Shown piece after piece: positions 35,472 to 44,061 of a stretch of DNA of 53,481 nt. The notes under the pieces were generated by a model. It had not been told where the DNA came from, searched no databases, and was given only the letters and a program-made list of their open reading frames with translations. The stretch lies in contig JAKSDO010000051.1 of the NCBI GenBank assembly GCA_022360055.1, positions 1-53,481 on the forward strand. The letters run 5' to 3'. Position numbers and translations under genes: made by a program. The number at the start of each line of letters is the position of its first letter. Position 1 is the stretch's first letter. This DNA is from Cytophagales bacterium (GTDB lineage Bacteria > Bacteroidota > Bacteroidia > Cytophagales > Cyclobacteriaceae).

Positions 35472-37386
35472 ATGTTTGTTTATTAAACTTTTTATCCTTT
35501 TACCATATCTTGTCTTTTCACAGGACAACATCCTCAAAAGAAAGGTCAGCTATCAGGCCGAAAATTTGCATCTCGAAAGTGTATTGCTCGGCATCGCCAA
35601 TGTCGGAAATTTCAACTTTTCTTACAATCCTCAGATCATCCCCGGCGACAGCTCGGTCAGCATTAAAATTGAGGAAACCACGGTAAAGCGGGTTATGGAC
35701 ATCTTGTTCGGAGGAAAAATAGTATATAAGGTCAGCGGGAACCATCTCATTCTTCTCCGGGAAAAACCCGCCAGAAGCCATGAAAAATTCAACTACTCGG
35801 TCAGTGGATTTGTGTACAACGCAGCTACGGGAGATAAATTAACTTCGACAACCATATACGAAGTTTATACCCTGGCCTCTACGATAACAGACGACCGGGG
35901 ATATTATAATCTTAAACTAACCAAAAAATACGATGAGTTCGGGCTGGCGTTTAGTAAACGTGATTTCGTGGATACTTTGATACTGGTCCGGCCCGCAGAT
36001 TTAAATCTAGACATCAGGTTACGTCAAAAATGGACCCAGGAAGAGCTGGATGTAAAACAACCGGATTTACAGTCCTCGGTTAAGCCGCTCGAAAACATTT
36101 CCATAGTCCAACGGTTTGTCCCCAGGGATCAATATGTCCGATCCGATAATATCGAAGTGATCGAATACCGACCGGCTCAGATTTCACTCATTCCCAAAAT
36201 CGGGACCAATACCAAAATGAGCGGGTCTGTCGAAAACTCGATTTCGATAAACGTATTTGCCGGATATTCCGCCGGGGTCCGAATCGCGGAGATCGGAGGA
36301 TTATTGAACATCAACAAGAGGCACGTGTCGGGATTGCAGGCGGCGGGATTAAGCAACATTGTCGGCGGAAGAACGAGGGGGGTACAGCTTGCGGGATTGT
36401 CAAATAATAACCGGGGATCTGTCCATGGCTTACAGGCTGCCGGGATCAGCAATATGGTTGTAGACACCATCAAAGGGGTACAACTGACCGGGATCAGCAA
36501 CATTCTCCAGGGCGGCATGAAGGGGTGGCAAATTGCCGGGATCAGCAATGTGACTACCAAAAACGTCGACGGTGTTCAGCTTTCGGGGATATCCAACTTT
36601 GCGAGGGGCGATGTTCTGGTCATGCAGGCCGCCGGCATCACCAATATAGGAAGAAACGTAAGCGGTGTCCAGCTTGCCGGCATTGTAAATACCGCTACCG
36701 GTAAAGTAGGTGGAGCCCAGCTTGCCGGCATCGGAAACTTTGCGCAGGAAGTAAATGCAGGGCAGTTTTCCGGGATTATAAACATTGCCACAAAAAAAGT
36801 CCGGGGCGCACAGATATCGGCTATTGTCAACTACGGAAAAGAAATAAACGGGAGCCAGTTTGCCCTGCTCAACTTAAGTGATACGGTTACCGGCCTTCCG
36901 GTCGGATTTATCAGTTTTGTCCGGCGTGGATATCGAAGAGTTGAACTATCTGCGAACGAGGTTTTATACGCAAATCTCACATTAAAAACCGGTGTGCATA
37001 AGTTTTACAATATCTTTACCGGAGGCCTGGTCCCCAACGATACGATCGCTACCTGGGGACTTGGCTACGGTATAGGTTTTGAAAAATCAATCGGAAAGAG
37101 ATTTCTTCACAGCTATGATTTTACAGCCAACTGGATCAGCGAAAAAGACAAACCGTTCGGAGCCTTAAATCTGCTAAATAAACTGCGAATAAATTTTGCC
37201 TACCGCTTTGCCAAACGATCTTCTGTTTTCATAGGCCCGTCCATAAACGTCCACCTCTCCGAATGGATCGACAAGAACACCGGAGAATTTTTAACAAACA
37301 TTGCCCCCTATGTCATGAATTCTACGGTACTGGGAGATACTCAAATGCAACTATGGATCGCCGGCCAAATCGGGCTTCGTTTCTGA
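35458..37386 (+). CDS. STN-CarboxypepD_reg outer-membrane protein with surface repeats
   Basis: 642 residues with a signal peptide (1-21, LFILLPYLVFSQ). Residues ~24-105 form an STN domain (the domain that touches FecR in TonB receptors) and ~112-190 a carboxypeptidase-regulatory-like beta sandwich (YSVSGFVYNAATGDKLTSTT). Residues ~280-473 are about ten tandem ~18-20-residue units of the form GVQLAGISN, resembling the LA_2272-type surface repeat. The last 170 residues look like beta strands of an outer-membrane domain, ending LWIAGQIGLRF. No TonB-box or plug domain is seen, so it is not a SusC-type receptor. It starts inside fecR after an AAAGGAA site and forms a sigma/FecR/STN module with a non-TonB outer partner. 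Confidence 0.8.
   Translation: MVVNKCLFIKLFILLPYLVFSQDNILKRKVSYQAENLHLESVLLGIANVGNFNFSYNPQIIPGDSSVSIKIEETTVKRVMDILFGGKIVYKVSGNHLILLREKPARSHEKFNYSVSGFVYNAATGDKLTSTTIYEVYTLASTITDDRGYYNLKLTKKYDEFGLAFSKRDFVDTLILVRPADLNLDIRLRQKWTQEELDVKQPDLQSSVKPLENISIVQRFVPRDQYVRSDNIEVIEYRPAQISLIPKIGTNTKMSGSVENSISINVFAGYSAGVRIAEIGGLLNINKRHVSGLQAAGLSNIVGGRTRGVQLAGLSNNNRGSVHGLQAAGISNMVVDTIKGVQLTGISNILQGGMKGWQIAGISNVTTKNVDGVQLSGISNFARGDVLVMQAAGITNIGRNVSGVQLAGIVNTATGKVGGAQLAGIGNFAQEVNAGQFSGIINIATKKVRGAQISAIVNYGKEINGSQFALLNLSDTVTGLPVGFISFVRRGYRRVELSANEVLYANLTLKTGVHKFYNIFTGGLVPNDTIATWGLGYGIGFEKSIGKRFLHSYDFTANWISEKDKPFGALNLLNKLRINFAYRFAKRSSVFIGPSINVHLSEWIDKNTGEFLTNIAPYVMNSTVLGDTQMQLWIAGQIGLRF
36295..36877 (+). repeat. 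Tandem protein repeat region, about ten GxQLAGISN units
   Basis: The encoded repeats read GLQAAGLSN, GVQLAGLSN, GLQAAGISN, GVQLTGISN, GWQIAGISN, GVQLSGISN, VMQAAGITN, GVQLAGIVN, GAQLAGIGN and then degenerate units. DNA identity between units is low, so they are an old, functionally constrained array rather than a recent duplication. The number of units could vary between strains. Confidence 0.85.
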
Positions 37387-37541
37387 CGATCTTTGAGCAA
37401 TTCATGCGCGCAACAGTTGAAGAATGATCCCGGCATGAAAAATATAGCATTTTATCAATATTTTTTTGAACTAAAATATCAATTCTGATTTTACTTCCCC
37501 TGATTTCTTGCTATATTCAGGCGTTTATTCATTAATCATTC

Positions 37542-38405
37542 ATGCTAAAAAAATTATCAAAGAGCAGCAAATTCTGGATTATTGTATGTGTTATCCTAAT
37601 TATTGTTGCGGTACTTTTTTTGAGCAAAAAGGTGGATAAGACAATCCTTATAATCGACCATGTCACGGTAGAGAAGAAAGAGGACATTAAATCCATCAAA
37701 GACAGCCTGGTCATTCCGGTCTTGTACAAAGACGTTCATATCCTGAACAAATTAAACATTGCCGAGCGCAAAAAAAAGTTCATTGATGTAATCCTTCCGG
37801 CAATATTGATCCACCGGCATCAGCTCGCACAAAAAATCGAACACACAAAACTATTGCAGGAGAAGTCGAGGTATTCCCTAAAATGGACCCGCGAAGACAG
37901 TGTATTCATCAAATCGTCTTATGAAACCTATAAAACCAAGAATATGCATGAACTGATAAGAAGAATGCAACCTCCGCCGGTGAGCCTGGTCATTGCCCAG
38001 GCCGCTTTGGAGAGCGGTTGGGGAAGTTCCAGGTTTTTTAAAGAAGCCAACAATGTCTTTGGCATCTGGTCTTTCAGCGAAAACGATCAGCGAATTGTCG
38101 CCAACGAATCACGGGGAGGCAAACCGATATATCTTAAAAAGTACGATAATTTTCTTGGGTCGGTAGAAGACTATCATATTTTACTGGCCAAATCCAACGC
38201 ATACTCAGACTTCAGGGACTGCATTCATAGAAGCAATAATGTATTCGAATTGATCTGGTACCTGAGGCTGTATTCGGAGCGACGGGACCAATATGTCATC
38301 ATGCTGCGCAATGTAATCGTTGCAAACAATCTGATCGATTATGACAGTTACAAACTGGATCCGGAATTTTTTGACTATCCTGCGGATGAAAACTCGATAT
38401 TTTGA
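37542..38405 (+). CDS. Bax-like glucosaminidase (GH73-type), membrane-anchored
   Basis: 287 residues. One N-terminal membrane segment (FWIIVCVILIIVAVLFLSKK) is an uncleaved anchor, followed by a linker and the glucosaminidase domain. The motif IAQAALESGWGSSRFFKEAN contains the catalytic Glu, and NNVFGIWSFSEND follows; both are hallmarks of the Bax / GH73 group. It cleaves N-acetylglucosaminyl bonds in peptidoglycan. The stop codon overlaps the start of the next gene (TTTTGA), so it is co-translated with the polysaccharide deacetylase. Confidence 0.88.
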   Translation: MLKKLSKSSKFWIIVCVILIIVAVLFLSKKVDKTILIIDHVTVEKKEDIKSIKDSLVIPVLYKDVHILNKLNIAERKKKFIDVILPAILIHRHQLAQKIEHTKLLQEKSRYSLKWTREDSVFIKSSYETYKTKNMHELIRRMQPPPVSLVIAQAALESGWGSSRFFKEANNVFGIWSFSENDQRIVANESRGGKPIYLKKYDNFLGSVEDYHILLAKSNAYSDFRDCIHRSNNVFELIWYLRLYSERRDQYVIMLRNVIVANNLIDYDSYKLDPEFFDYPADENSIF

Positions 38406-39481
38406 AAGAAACAGTTTTCTCAAGCCTGGTTTTTCTCGTTTTGTTGGTTTCCTTTTACAGGTGTTCCGATAAAAAACAAAGGCATTCCTACAATGCTCAA
38501 TCCGTCGAGCACGTGGATCATCTGAAAAAAGAAGTGGTTGTATTTGTATACCACCGTTTTGGCGATGCCAGGTATCCTTCCACCAACATAAGCCTGAAAG
38601 ATTTTGAAAATCATCTGGATTACCTGAAATCAAACAATTATACGCTACTGACTTTTGGAGATGCCCTGGATTATATCAACAACCCTCACGTGCCGTATAT
38701 GGATAGAACGGCGTGCATCACCGTAGATGACGGGTATAAAACCTTTAAATCGAATGGTTTACCCTTACTGCGTAAATATGGTTACACGGCGACTTTATTC
38801 ATCAACTCCGAAAGCGTAGCCGGCGGGACGTACCTGGATTGGGACGAATTGAAAGAAGTATATGAGGAGGGCATTGAAATTGGGAATCACAGTCACAGCC
38901 ACGCGTACTTTCTCAATAAAAGCGCATCGGACCGAAAAGATGTTTTTAAGGAAGACGTATTAAAATGCCAGGCGGAAATTGAAAAATATCTGGGATTTCG
39001 TCCGACTGTTTTCGCTTATCCTTACGGTGAATTCGATCTCAAAATGAAAGAAACTTTAAGGGAATTGGGATTCAAGGGCGCCGCAGCTCAGAATTCTGGT
39101 GTCATGTACAAATACGATGATTATGCAATTCCCAGGTTCCCAATGGCCGGGCCCTATGTCAAGTTAAAGGGATTTGTCGAAAAAGCCAATATGAAAGCCT
39201 TGAGAGTGAAACAAAAAAGCGATGATTCTTATGTATTATATGGAGAAAATCCTCCTGAAATAACCATAGAATTCGATCCGGGAGATGCCGACCTGTCCAG
39301 GCACAATTGCTTTACCGGCAACACATGCGAATCTGTTTTACACGGGAATTCCATATCCGTGAAGGCAACTCAAAAAATTACGGGACGGCGTTCGCTTTAC
39401 ACCATTACCGCGCCCTCTAAAACAAGTCAGGAATGGCATTGGTTTAGCCATTTATGGATCAGGCCGGAAATTCAGGAATAA
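38402..39481 (+). CDS. Polysaccharide deacetylase (NodB domain)
   Basis: 359 residues from a TTG whose last two bases form the upstream stop (TTGA overlap). A hydrophobic N-terminus (VFSSLVFLVLLVSFYRC) serves as signal or anchor; Cys21 is not in a typical lipobox. NodB catalytic residues are seen: Asp109 and Asp110 in ITVDDGYKTF, and His163 and His167 in GNHSHSHAYF, with FAYPYGEFD later. It removes acetyl groups from N-acetylglucosamine-type sugars, plausibly in peptidoglycan or exopolysaccharide. The C-terminal ~100 residues lack the NodB fold and I do not recognise them. Confidence 0.88.
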   Translation: MKETVFSSLVFLVLLVSFYRCSDKKQRHSYNAQSVEHVDHLKKEVVVFVYHRFGDARYPSTNISLKDFENHLDYLKSNNYTLLTFGDALDYINNPHVPYMDRTACITVDDGYKTFKSNGLPLLRKYGYTATLFINSESVAGGTYLDWDELKEVYEEGIEIGNHSHSHAYFLNKSASDRKDVFKEDVLKCQAEIEKYLGFRPTVFAYPYGEFDLKMKETLRELGFKGAAAQNSGVMYKYDDYAIPRFPMAGPYVKLKGFVEKANMKALRVKQKSDDSYVLYGENPPEITIEFDPGDADLSRHNCFTGNTCESVLHGNSISVKATQKITGRRSLYTITAPSKTSQEWHWFSHLWIRPEIQE

Positions 39482-39709
39482 AGCTGCACCGCTGAGCGCT
39501 TTTTTTAAGTGCTTTCGGCGTTTCAAATACAGAAATTTGAAATGCCCTGTTTAATCGTTCACTTTTTATTACTACTTTCGGAATATATTTCTCTTGATGA
39601 TTTACGCCTTTATCCATACATTTATCGGGACGAATTCACTCGTATTAATTTGATGCAATCGATTTCTATATTTTTTAATTTTCTATATCTATTAAATATT
39701 TGCAACTCA

Positions 39710-40384
39710 ATGAACGATACAAAGGAGGCCCGGTCCGGCCAGGAATTAATCATCAGGGAATGTCACGATTTTGAACTTACCGGAAAAGGAGAAAGTGAGC
39801 AATGGGATCTCGCAGATTGGTCTGCCATGAATTTACTGGATGATACGGAAGACCGGTATGAAACGCGGTTCAAAATGTTGTATTCCAAAAAAGGAATTTA
39901 TGTGTTGGGATCTTGCGAAGACAAACTGATATCTACGGAATACGACAAAGACCAGGGCGATATCTGGAATGGTGATGTCTTTGAAGTTTTTCTGCAGACC
40001 GACCCTTCCAGTCCTTTATACTTTGAATATGAAATAAATCCGCTGAATGCCGAACTCGCCATCCTCGTTCCCAATAACGAAGGCGATTTTTTTGGTTGGT
40101 CTCCCTGGCATTATGAAGAGGAGCGCAAAATCAAAAGAGCTGTACACATTCGGGACGGAATTGCGAAATCCGGTTCAAAAATATCCGGCTGGACCGCTGA
40201 AATGTTTTTTCCGTTTGCGCTGTTCAAAGGATTAATAAATGTACCTCCAAAACCCGGAACCACCTGGCGCGGCAACTTCTACAGGATGGACTACGACTCC
40301 GGCAAACAAATTAAATGGAGTTGGGAACCGATCGAAACTACTTTTCATGAATATAAAAAATTCGGTACGATAATTTTTAAATAA
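39710..40384 (+). CDS. CBM9-like carbohydrate-binding protein
   Basis: 224 residues from ATG 39710. The frame is open up to 39509, and an in-frame ATG at 39653 (MQSISIFFNFLYLLNICN) might give a weak signal sequence; the sequence between is AT-rich and promoter-like. Residues ~50-224 fit the family 9 carbohydrate-binding-like fold: AMNLLDDTEDRYETRFKMLY, GDVFEVFLQTDPSSPLYFEY, EINPLNAEL, ISGWTAEMFFPFALF. Such proteins often occur in glycan-degradation clusters. It is 10 bp upstream of the sulfatase gene on the same strand. Catalytic function not apparent. Confidence 0.7.
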   Translation: MNDTKEARSGQELIIRECHDFELTGKGESEQWDLADWSAMNLLDDTEDRYETRFKMLYSKKGIYVLGSCEDKLISTEYDKDQGDIWNGDVFEVFLQTDPSSPLYFEYEINPLNAELAILVPNNEGDFFGWSPWHYEEERKIKRAVHIRDGIAKSGSKISGWTAEMFFPFALFKGLINVPPKPGTTWRGNFYRMDYDSGKQIKWSWEPIETTFHEYKKFGTIIFK

Positions 40385-40394
40385 TTACTTTCTT

Positions 40395-41834
40395 ATGCGT
40401 TATCTCTCAAAAAGAATTTCTTACGGTTTTTTTGTAATGCTTCTTCTGATTGCTTGCAAAAATGCCCCTCCAAAACCAAACATACTCTTTATTTTTGCCG
40501 ATGATCAGGCCTACAATACGATTCATGCGCTGGGCAATGAAGAGATAACCACACCTGCGCTCGATAAACTTGCCGAAGAAGGAATGACATTTACCAACGC
40601 CTACAATATGGGGGCATGGCACGGGGCGGTATGCGTCGCCTCAAGAACCATGCTGAATACGGGCCGGTTTGTCTGGAACGCATATAAAAATGAAAAGAAA
40701 CTAGATCAGTTGGCCGGGGAGCGAAAACTGTGGAGCCAGATGATGGAAGACGCGGGCTATGAAACATACTTCAGTGGGAAATGGCATGTGAAAATTTCAC
40801 CGGACAGCATTTTTAATCATACAAGACATATTCGACCCGGTATGCCAAAAGCCGCCCCGGAAGGCTACAACAGACCGATTGAAGGCCAGGAAGACGTATG
40901 GTCTCCCTACGATACGAAATTCGGCGGCTTTTGGGCCGGTGGCAAGCACTGGAGCGAGGTATTGGCCGATGATGCGGAAGAATACATCGCCATGGCCTCA
41001 AAAAGTGAGAAACCGTTTTTCATGTACCTGGCCTTTAATGCTCCGCACGATCCAAGGCAATCTCCCAGGGAATTTGTGGATATGTATCCCTACGAAAATA
41101 TAAAGGTCCCGGAAAATTTCCTGACCGAATACCCCTACAACGGTAAAATCGGGTACGGAAGGACACTGCGCGATGAGCGCCTGGCCCCCTTTCCCAGGAC
41201 GGAATACGCTGTGAAGGTAAACCGGCAGGAGTATTACGCCATAATCACGCATATGGACAGGCAGATACTTCGGATAATAAATGCCCTTGAAAAGTCAGGC
41301 AAAAAGGAGCACACATATATCTTCTTTTCCGCGGACCACGGACTGGCATGTGGGAATCACGGACTTTTAGGCAAACAGAATATGTACGATCACAGCATAC
41401 GGCCTCCAATGATTGTAGCAGGACCGGATATTCCTCAAAATAAAAGATCCGGTGCGGATGTTTATTTGCAGGACATTATGGCTTCGGTGCTGGAAATCGC
41501 CGGAATTGAAAAACCCCAGTATGTCGAGTTTAACAGTTTCATCGATTTGGCTACCGGCAAAGCCTCGGAATCACATTATGAAGCGATTTACGGATGCTAT
41601 ACCGATGCCCAGCGCATGATACGCAAAGACGGCTTCAAACTTATCGCATATCCCAAGGCAGAAGTGATCCGCCTTTTCGATCTGCAAAACGATCCCCTGG
41701 AAATGAATGATCTCATTGGAAACGAGGAGTTTGGTGAATTGAAACAAACTTTGTTTAATGATCTGCTAAACTTACAGGAGCGGATGAAGGACACTGTCGA
41801 TCTTAAAGAGGCCTTTCCAAACCTTGTGCTGTGA
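40395..41834 (+). CDS. Sulfatase (arylsulfatase family S1), lipoprotein
   Basis: 479 residues. The signal MRYLSKRISYGFFVMLLLIA ends at lipobox Cys21. The metal-binding start FIFADDQAYN has Asp36 and Asp37. The formylglycine site is AVCVASRTMLNTGR with Cys80: CxASR instead of the usual CxPSR. FSADHGLACGNHGLLGKQN and LIAYPKAEVIRLFDLQNDP match S1 sulfatases. It would remove sulfate esters from a polysaccharide or its fragments, needing an anSME or FGE maturase not found here. It directly follows the CBM9-like gene. Confidence 0.92.
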   Translation: MRYLSKRISYGFFVMLLLIACKNAPPKPNILFIFADDQAYNTIHALGNEEITTPALDKLAEEGMTFTNAYNMGAWHGAVCVASRTMLNTGRFVWNAYKNEKKLDQLAGERKLWSQMMEDAGYETYFSGKWHVKISPDSIFNHTRHIRPGMPKAAPEGYNRPIEGQEDVWSPYDTKFGGFWAGGKHWSEVLADDAEEYIAMASKSEKPFFMYLAFNAPHDPRQSPREFVDMYPYENIKVPENFLTEYPYNGKIGYGRTLRDERLAPFPRTEYAVKVNRQEYYAIITHMDRQILRIINALEKSGKKEHTYIFFSADHGLACGNHGLLGKQNMYDHSIRPPMIVAGPDIPQNKRSGADVYLQDIMASVLEIAGIEKPQYVEFNSFIDLATGKASESHYEAIYGCYTDAQRMIRKDGFKLIAYPKAEVIRLFDLQNDPLEMNDLIGNEEFGELKQTLFNDLLNLQERMKDTVDLKEAFPNLVL

Positions 41835-41924
41835 TCTGTGATTATCATAGTTCGCCCTTTGGCAATTTTAAAATTCTATTGCCGGCAATTCCATGCAACC
41901 GGTTCGGCCATATGTAGTACGTAA

Positions 41925-42146
41925 CTACACGCTCAATGCGTGTGTATTGCGCCTGTTTGTTCTCAATGACAAAGAAACGACAATCAATATACACCAGGCT
42001 ATCAGGGTCCACCCGAATATAAGGTTGAACCAGAATACGATCTGCTGACCATTGACCCTTCTGTATCGGGCAATATAAAATGGGACAAAATAAGCAATCG
42101 CTGCAAGCACATATATCAAAATCTCTTGAATCGCCATGCAACGCAC
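41925..42146 (-). CDS. Superinfection-immunity-type small membrane protein
   Basis: 73 residues from ATG 42146 (a second Met at 42137). It has two membrane helices, LIYVLAAIAYFVPFYIARYR and FWFNLIFGWTLIAWCILIVV, separated by a short basic/polar loop. The F(N)L(I)FGWT motif matches the Imm_superinfect family (PF14373), named from phage T4 Imm but widespread in chromosomes. Phage exclusion is only one possibility. It lies between the sulfatase (convergent, 90 bp) and the GH88 gene; the gap on the right is ~310 bp. Confidence 0.6.
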   Translation of the reverse strand: MRCMAIQEILIYVLAAIAYFVPFYIARYRRVNGQQIVFWFNLIFGWTLIAWCILIVVSLSLRTNRRNTHALSV

Positions 42147-42455
42147 ATTTAAATTGATGTATTATACCGGCAAGTCTGCCAGGGATGTGTTCCCTTTGCA
42201 AACCGATATCAGCACTAAAGCTGCCCTAAGTGCGCAAAATATCCGGAGCTTCATACAAACGCTCTATCTTAAGAACAATTAATAAACAAGGAGAGTTCGG
42301 ATAGCGCCCGGGACTTTGTCTCCGGACGAAGTGGCCCCGGACTGCGAAGCATTCCGGCCGGCCTTCTGCCCCACCCATTTCAGGCATGAAGCCAAACAAT
42401 GAAATCAATCGCCGCGCTTACGGAGCATGTGACCGATCACTTTCGGCCCCACAGA
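42147..42455. other. Intergenic stretch without recognisable gene
   Basis: About 309 bp between the small membrane protein and the GH88 gene. It has short GC-rich segments with repeated CCGGAC-like words around 42310-42362, but no convincing ORF, hairpin with T tract or promoter. Confidence 0.4.
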
Positions 42456-43661
42456 TCAGGATTTTTCCAACATAAATTTTTTATACCTCAACAGCGCCTC
42501 AATGAAATAATAATCCGCGTAAGTCAGGGGTACATCCATCTCGCTGTTATGGGGTTTGGAGCCCACCCCATGCATCAGAATGAAATTCCCGTTGGTCCCG
42601 TCCTTGGCAAAATAATCGTCCGATGCCAGGGATCTCAATTGCCTCTCGGCAACGTCCACGTATCTTTTGCTTTTTGCGTCGTCCACGAATTGACTCAACT
42701 CCAGTAAGGCGGAAGCCATGATTGCGCCTGCGGAAGCATCCCTTTCTTCATTTGGTGCATTAAAATCCCAGTACGGTATTTTATCCTCGGGGAGGTTCGG
42801 GTGGTCGATCAAAAATTCCGCTATTTTTACGGCCTGATCCAGATATCGTTCAAGTCCGGTCTCCCGAAACATCATAACATATCCGTAGAACCCCCAGGTC
42901 TGGCCCCTGGCCCAGGCCGATTCATCAGAAAGTCCCTGATGGGTGTTTCTCGCCTCGATCTCGGCGGTAACCGTATCGTACGAAATTACGTGGAAAGAGC
43001 TGTGATCATCTCGGAAATGATCTTTGATCGTGTTATCGGCATGCGTTATCGCAATATTGACAAAGGTCGAATCTCCGGACTTTTTAGATGCCCAACACAA
43101 TAACTCCAGGTTCATCATATTATCGATAATCACGGGATATTGCCATTTATCGTTAGATCCCCAGGACTGAATCAAGCCAATTTGCTCATTAAATCTGGTG
43201 CTTAAAGATTCGGCACCGGTCAATATCACATCATTATAGGAGTCTTCGCCGGTAAGTCTGAGTCCGTTTCCAAAGCTGCAATAGATCATAAATCCGACAT
43301 CATGGTTGTCGGTCGTATATTTTTGGTCTTCTACCCGGGCCGTCATTTCTTTGGCCAAGGTCAGAATCTCCTCGTCCTTGCCGTACTCGTATAAATACCA
43401 CAGCGTGCCCGGAAAAAATCCCGAAGTCCACCATGCGGAGGTCGCCGTAACGAGTTTTTCATGCTCGTCCAGGGTCCGGGGAAGCAAGCCGGGCATCCCC
43501 TGCATTTCTTTACCGAGTACTTTGTACTTGGCAACGGATTTCATTATTGCTTCGTCAATTATTTCCTCCATGTCTTTTTCAACCGGTGTCGACGGGCTAC
43601 ACGCTTCCACAGCAAATATGAAGGCAACTGCAATTAATACTCGTATAAAAGTAGATCTCAT
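42456..43661 (-). CDS. GH88 unsaturated glucuronyl hydrolase, lipoprotein
   Basis: 401 residues from ATG 43661 (the frame extends to 43712 but the lipoprotein signal starts here): MRSTFIRVLIAVAFIFAVEA then Cys21. An alpha/alpha barrel follows with SAWWTSGFFPGTLWYLYEYG, TTDNHDVGFMIY (Asp121) and QYPVIIDNMMNLELLCW (Asp180), matching the two essential Asp of UGL. WARGQTWGFYGYVMMF is also typical. It hydrolyses 4,5-unsaturated uronates released by polysaccharide lyases. That implies uronate in the target glycan. The gene is divergent from nothing close; 400 bp separate it from the beta-helix gene. Confidence 0.88.
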   Translation of the reverse strand: MRSTFIRVLIAVAFIFAVEACSPSTPVEKDMEEIIDEAIMKSVAKYKVLGKEMQGMPGLLPRTLDEHEKLVTATSAWWTSGFFPGTLWYLYEYGKDEEILTLAKEMTARVEDQKYTTDNHDVGFMIYCSFGNGLRLTGEDSYNDVILTGAESLSTRFNEQIGLIQSWGSNDKWQYPVIIDNMMNLELLCWASKKSGDSTFVNIAITHADNTIKDHFRDDHSSFHVISYDTVTAEIEARNTHQGLSDESAWARGQTWGFYGYVMMFRETGLERYLDQAVKIAEFLIDHPNLPEDKIPYWDFNAPNEERDASAGAIMASALLELSQFVDDAKSKRYVDVAERQLRSLASDDYFAKDGTNGNFILMHGVGSKPHNSEMDVPLTYADYYFIEALLRYKKFMLEKS

Positions 43662-44061
43662 GTTCTTAAAGTTTAATGATTCATAACCAATCCATTTGAA
43701 AAATGATCCCAAACTCCCGGCAGTATACTTCCCGGACGGTTTCCGCCGTCGTCTTATCGGGCCGGAGAATTTCGCAGGTAGAATGAAGATATGGCTTCAT
43801 TATGCCCGGGAAAGAAGATTCCAAACCCATTATCGGCATTCCGGACCTGGGAAAATCGAACTAATGTCCGAACCAAAACACATTCCGTCACTTACAGCCG
43901 GGATCTTTTTGAATGCAATTTATAAACTGTGCGAAATTTCCGCTGGTACAATTTGTAAATAGGCAGGTGTAATACCATTATTTCCCAAACCAGTTATGAA
44001 ATCTTGGACTACTGCCGGTATTGGCCAATGATCTTCCGAAAGTGCGGATAATCCCCTTCAT
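43662..44061. other. Intergenic stretch without recognisable gene
   Basis: About 400 bp between the GH88 start and the end of the beta-helix gene. It contains a plus-strand frame of 88 codons (43696-43962) that has no recognisable features and I regard as chance. No strong hairpin or repeat seen. Confidence 0.4.

Noticed and set aside
36295-36877. Repeat region as a CRISPR array or a tandem DNA satellite
   Set aside because: The repeats lie in frame in a long ORF and are conserved at protein, not DNA, level.
43696-43962. 88-codon plus-strand ORF in the gap after GH88
   Set aside because: No family features, no signal, no conserved context; composition like intergenic sequence.
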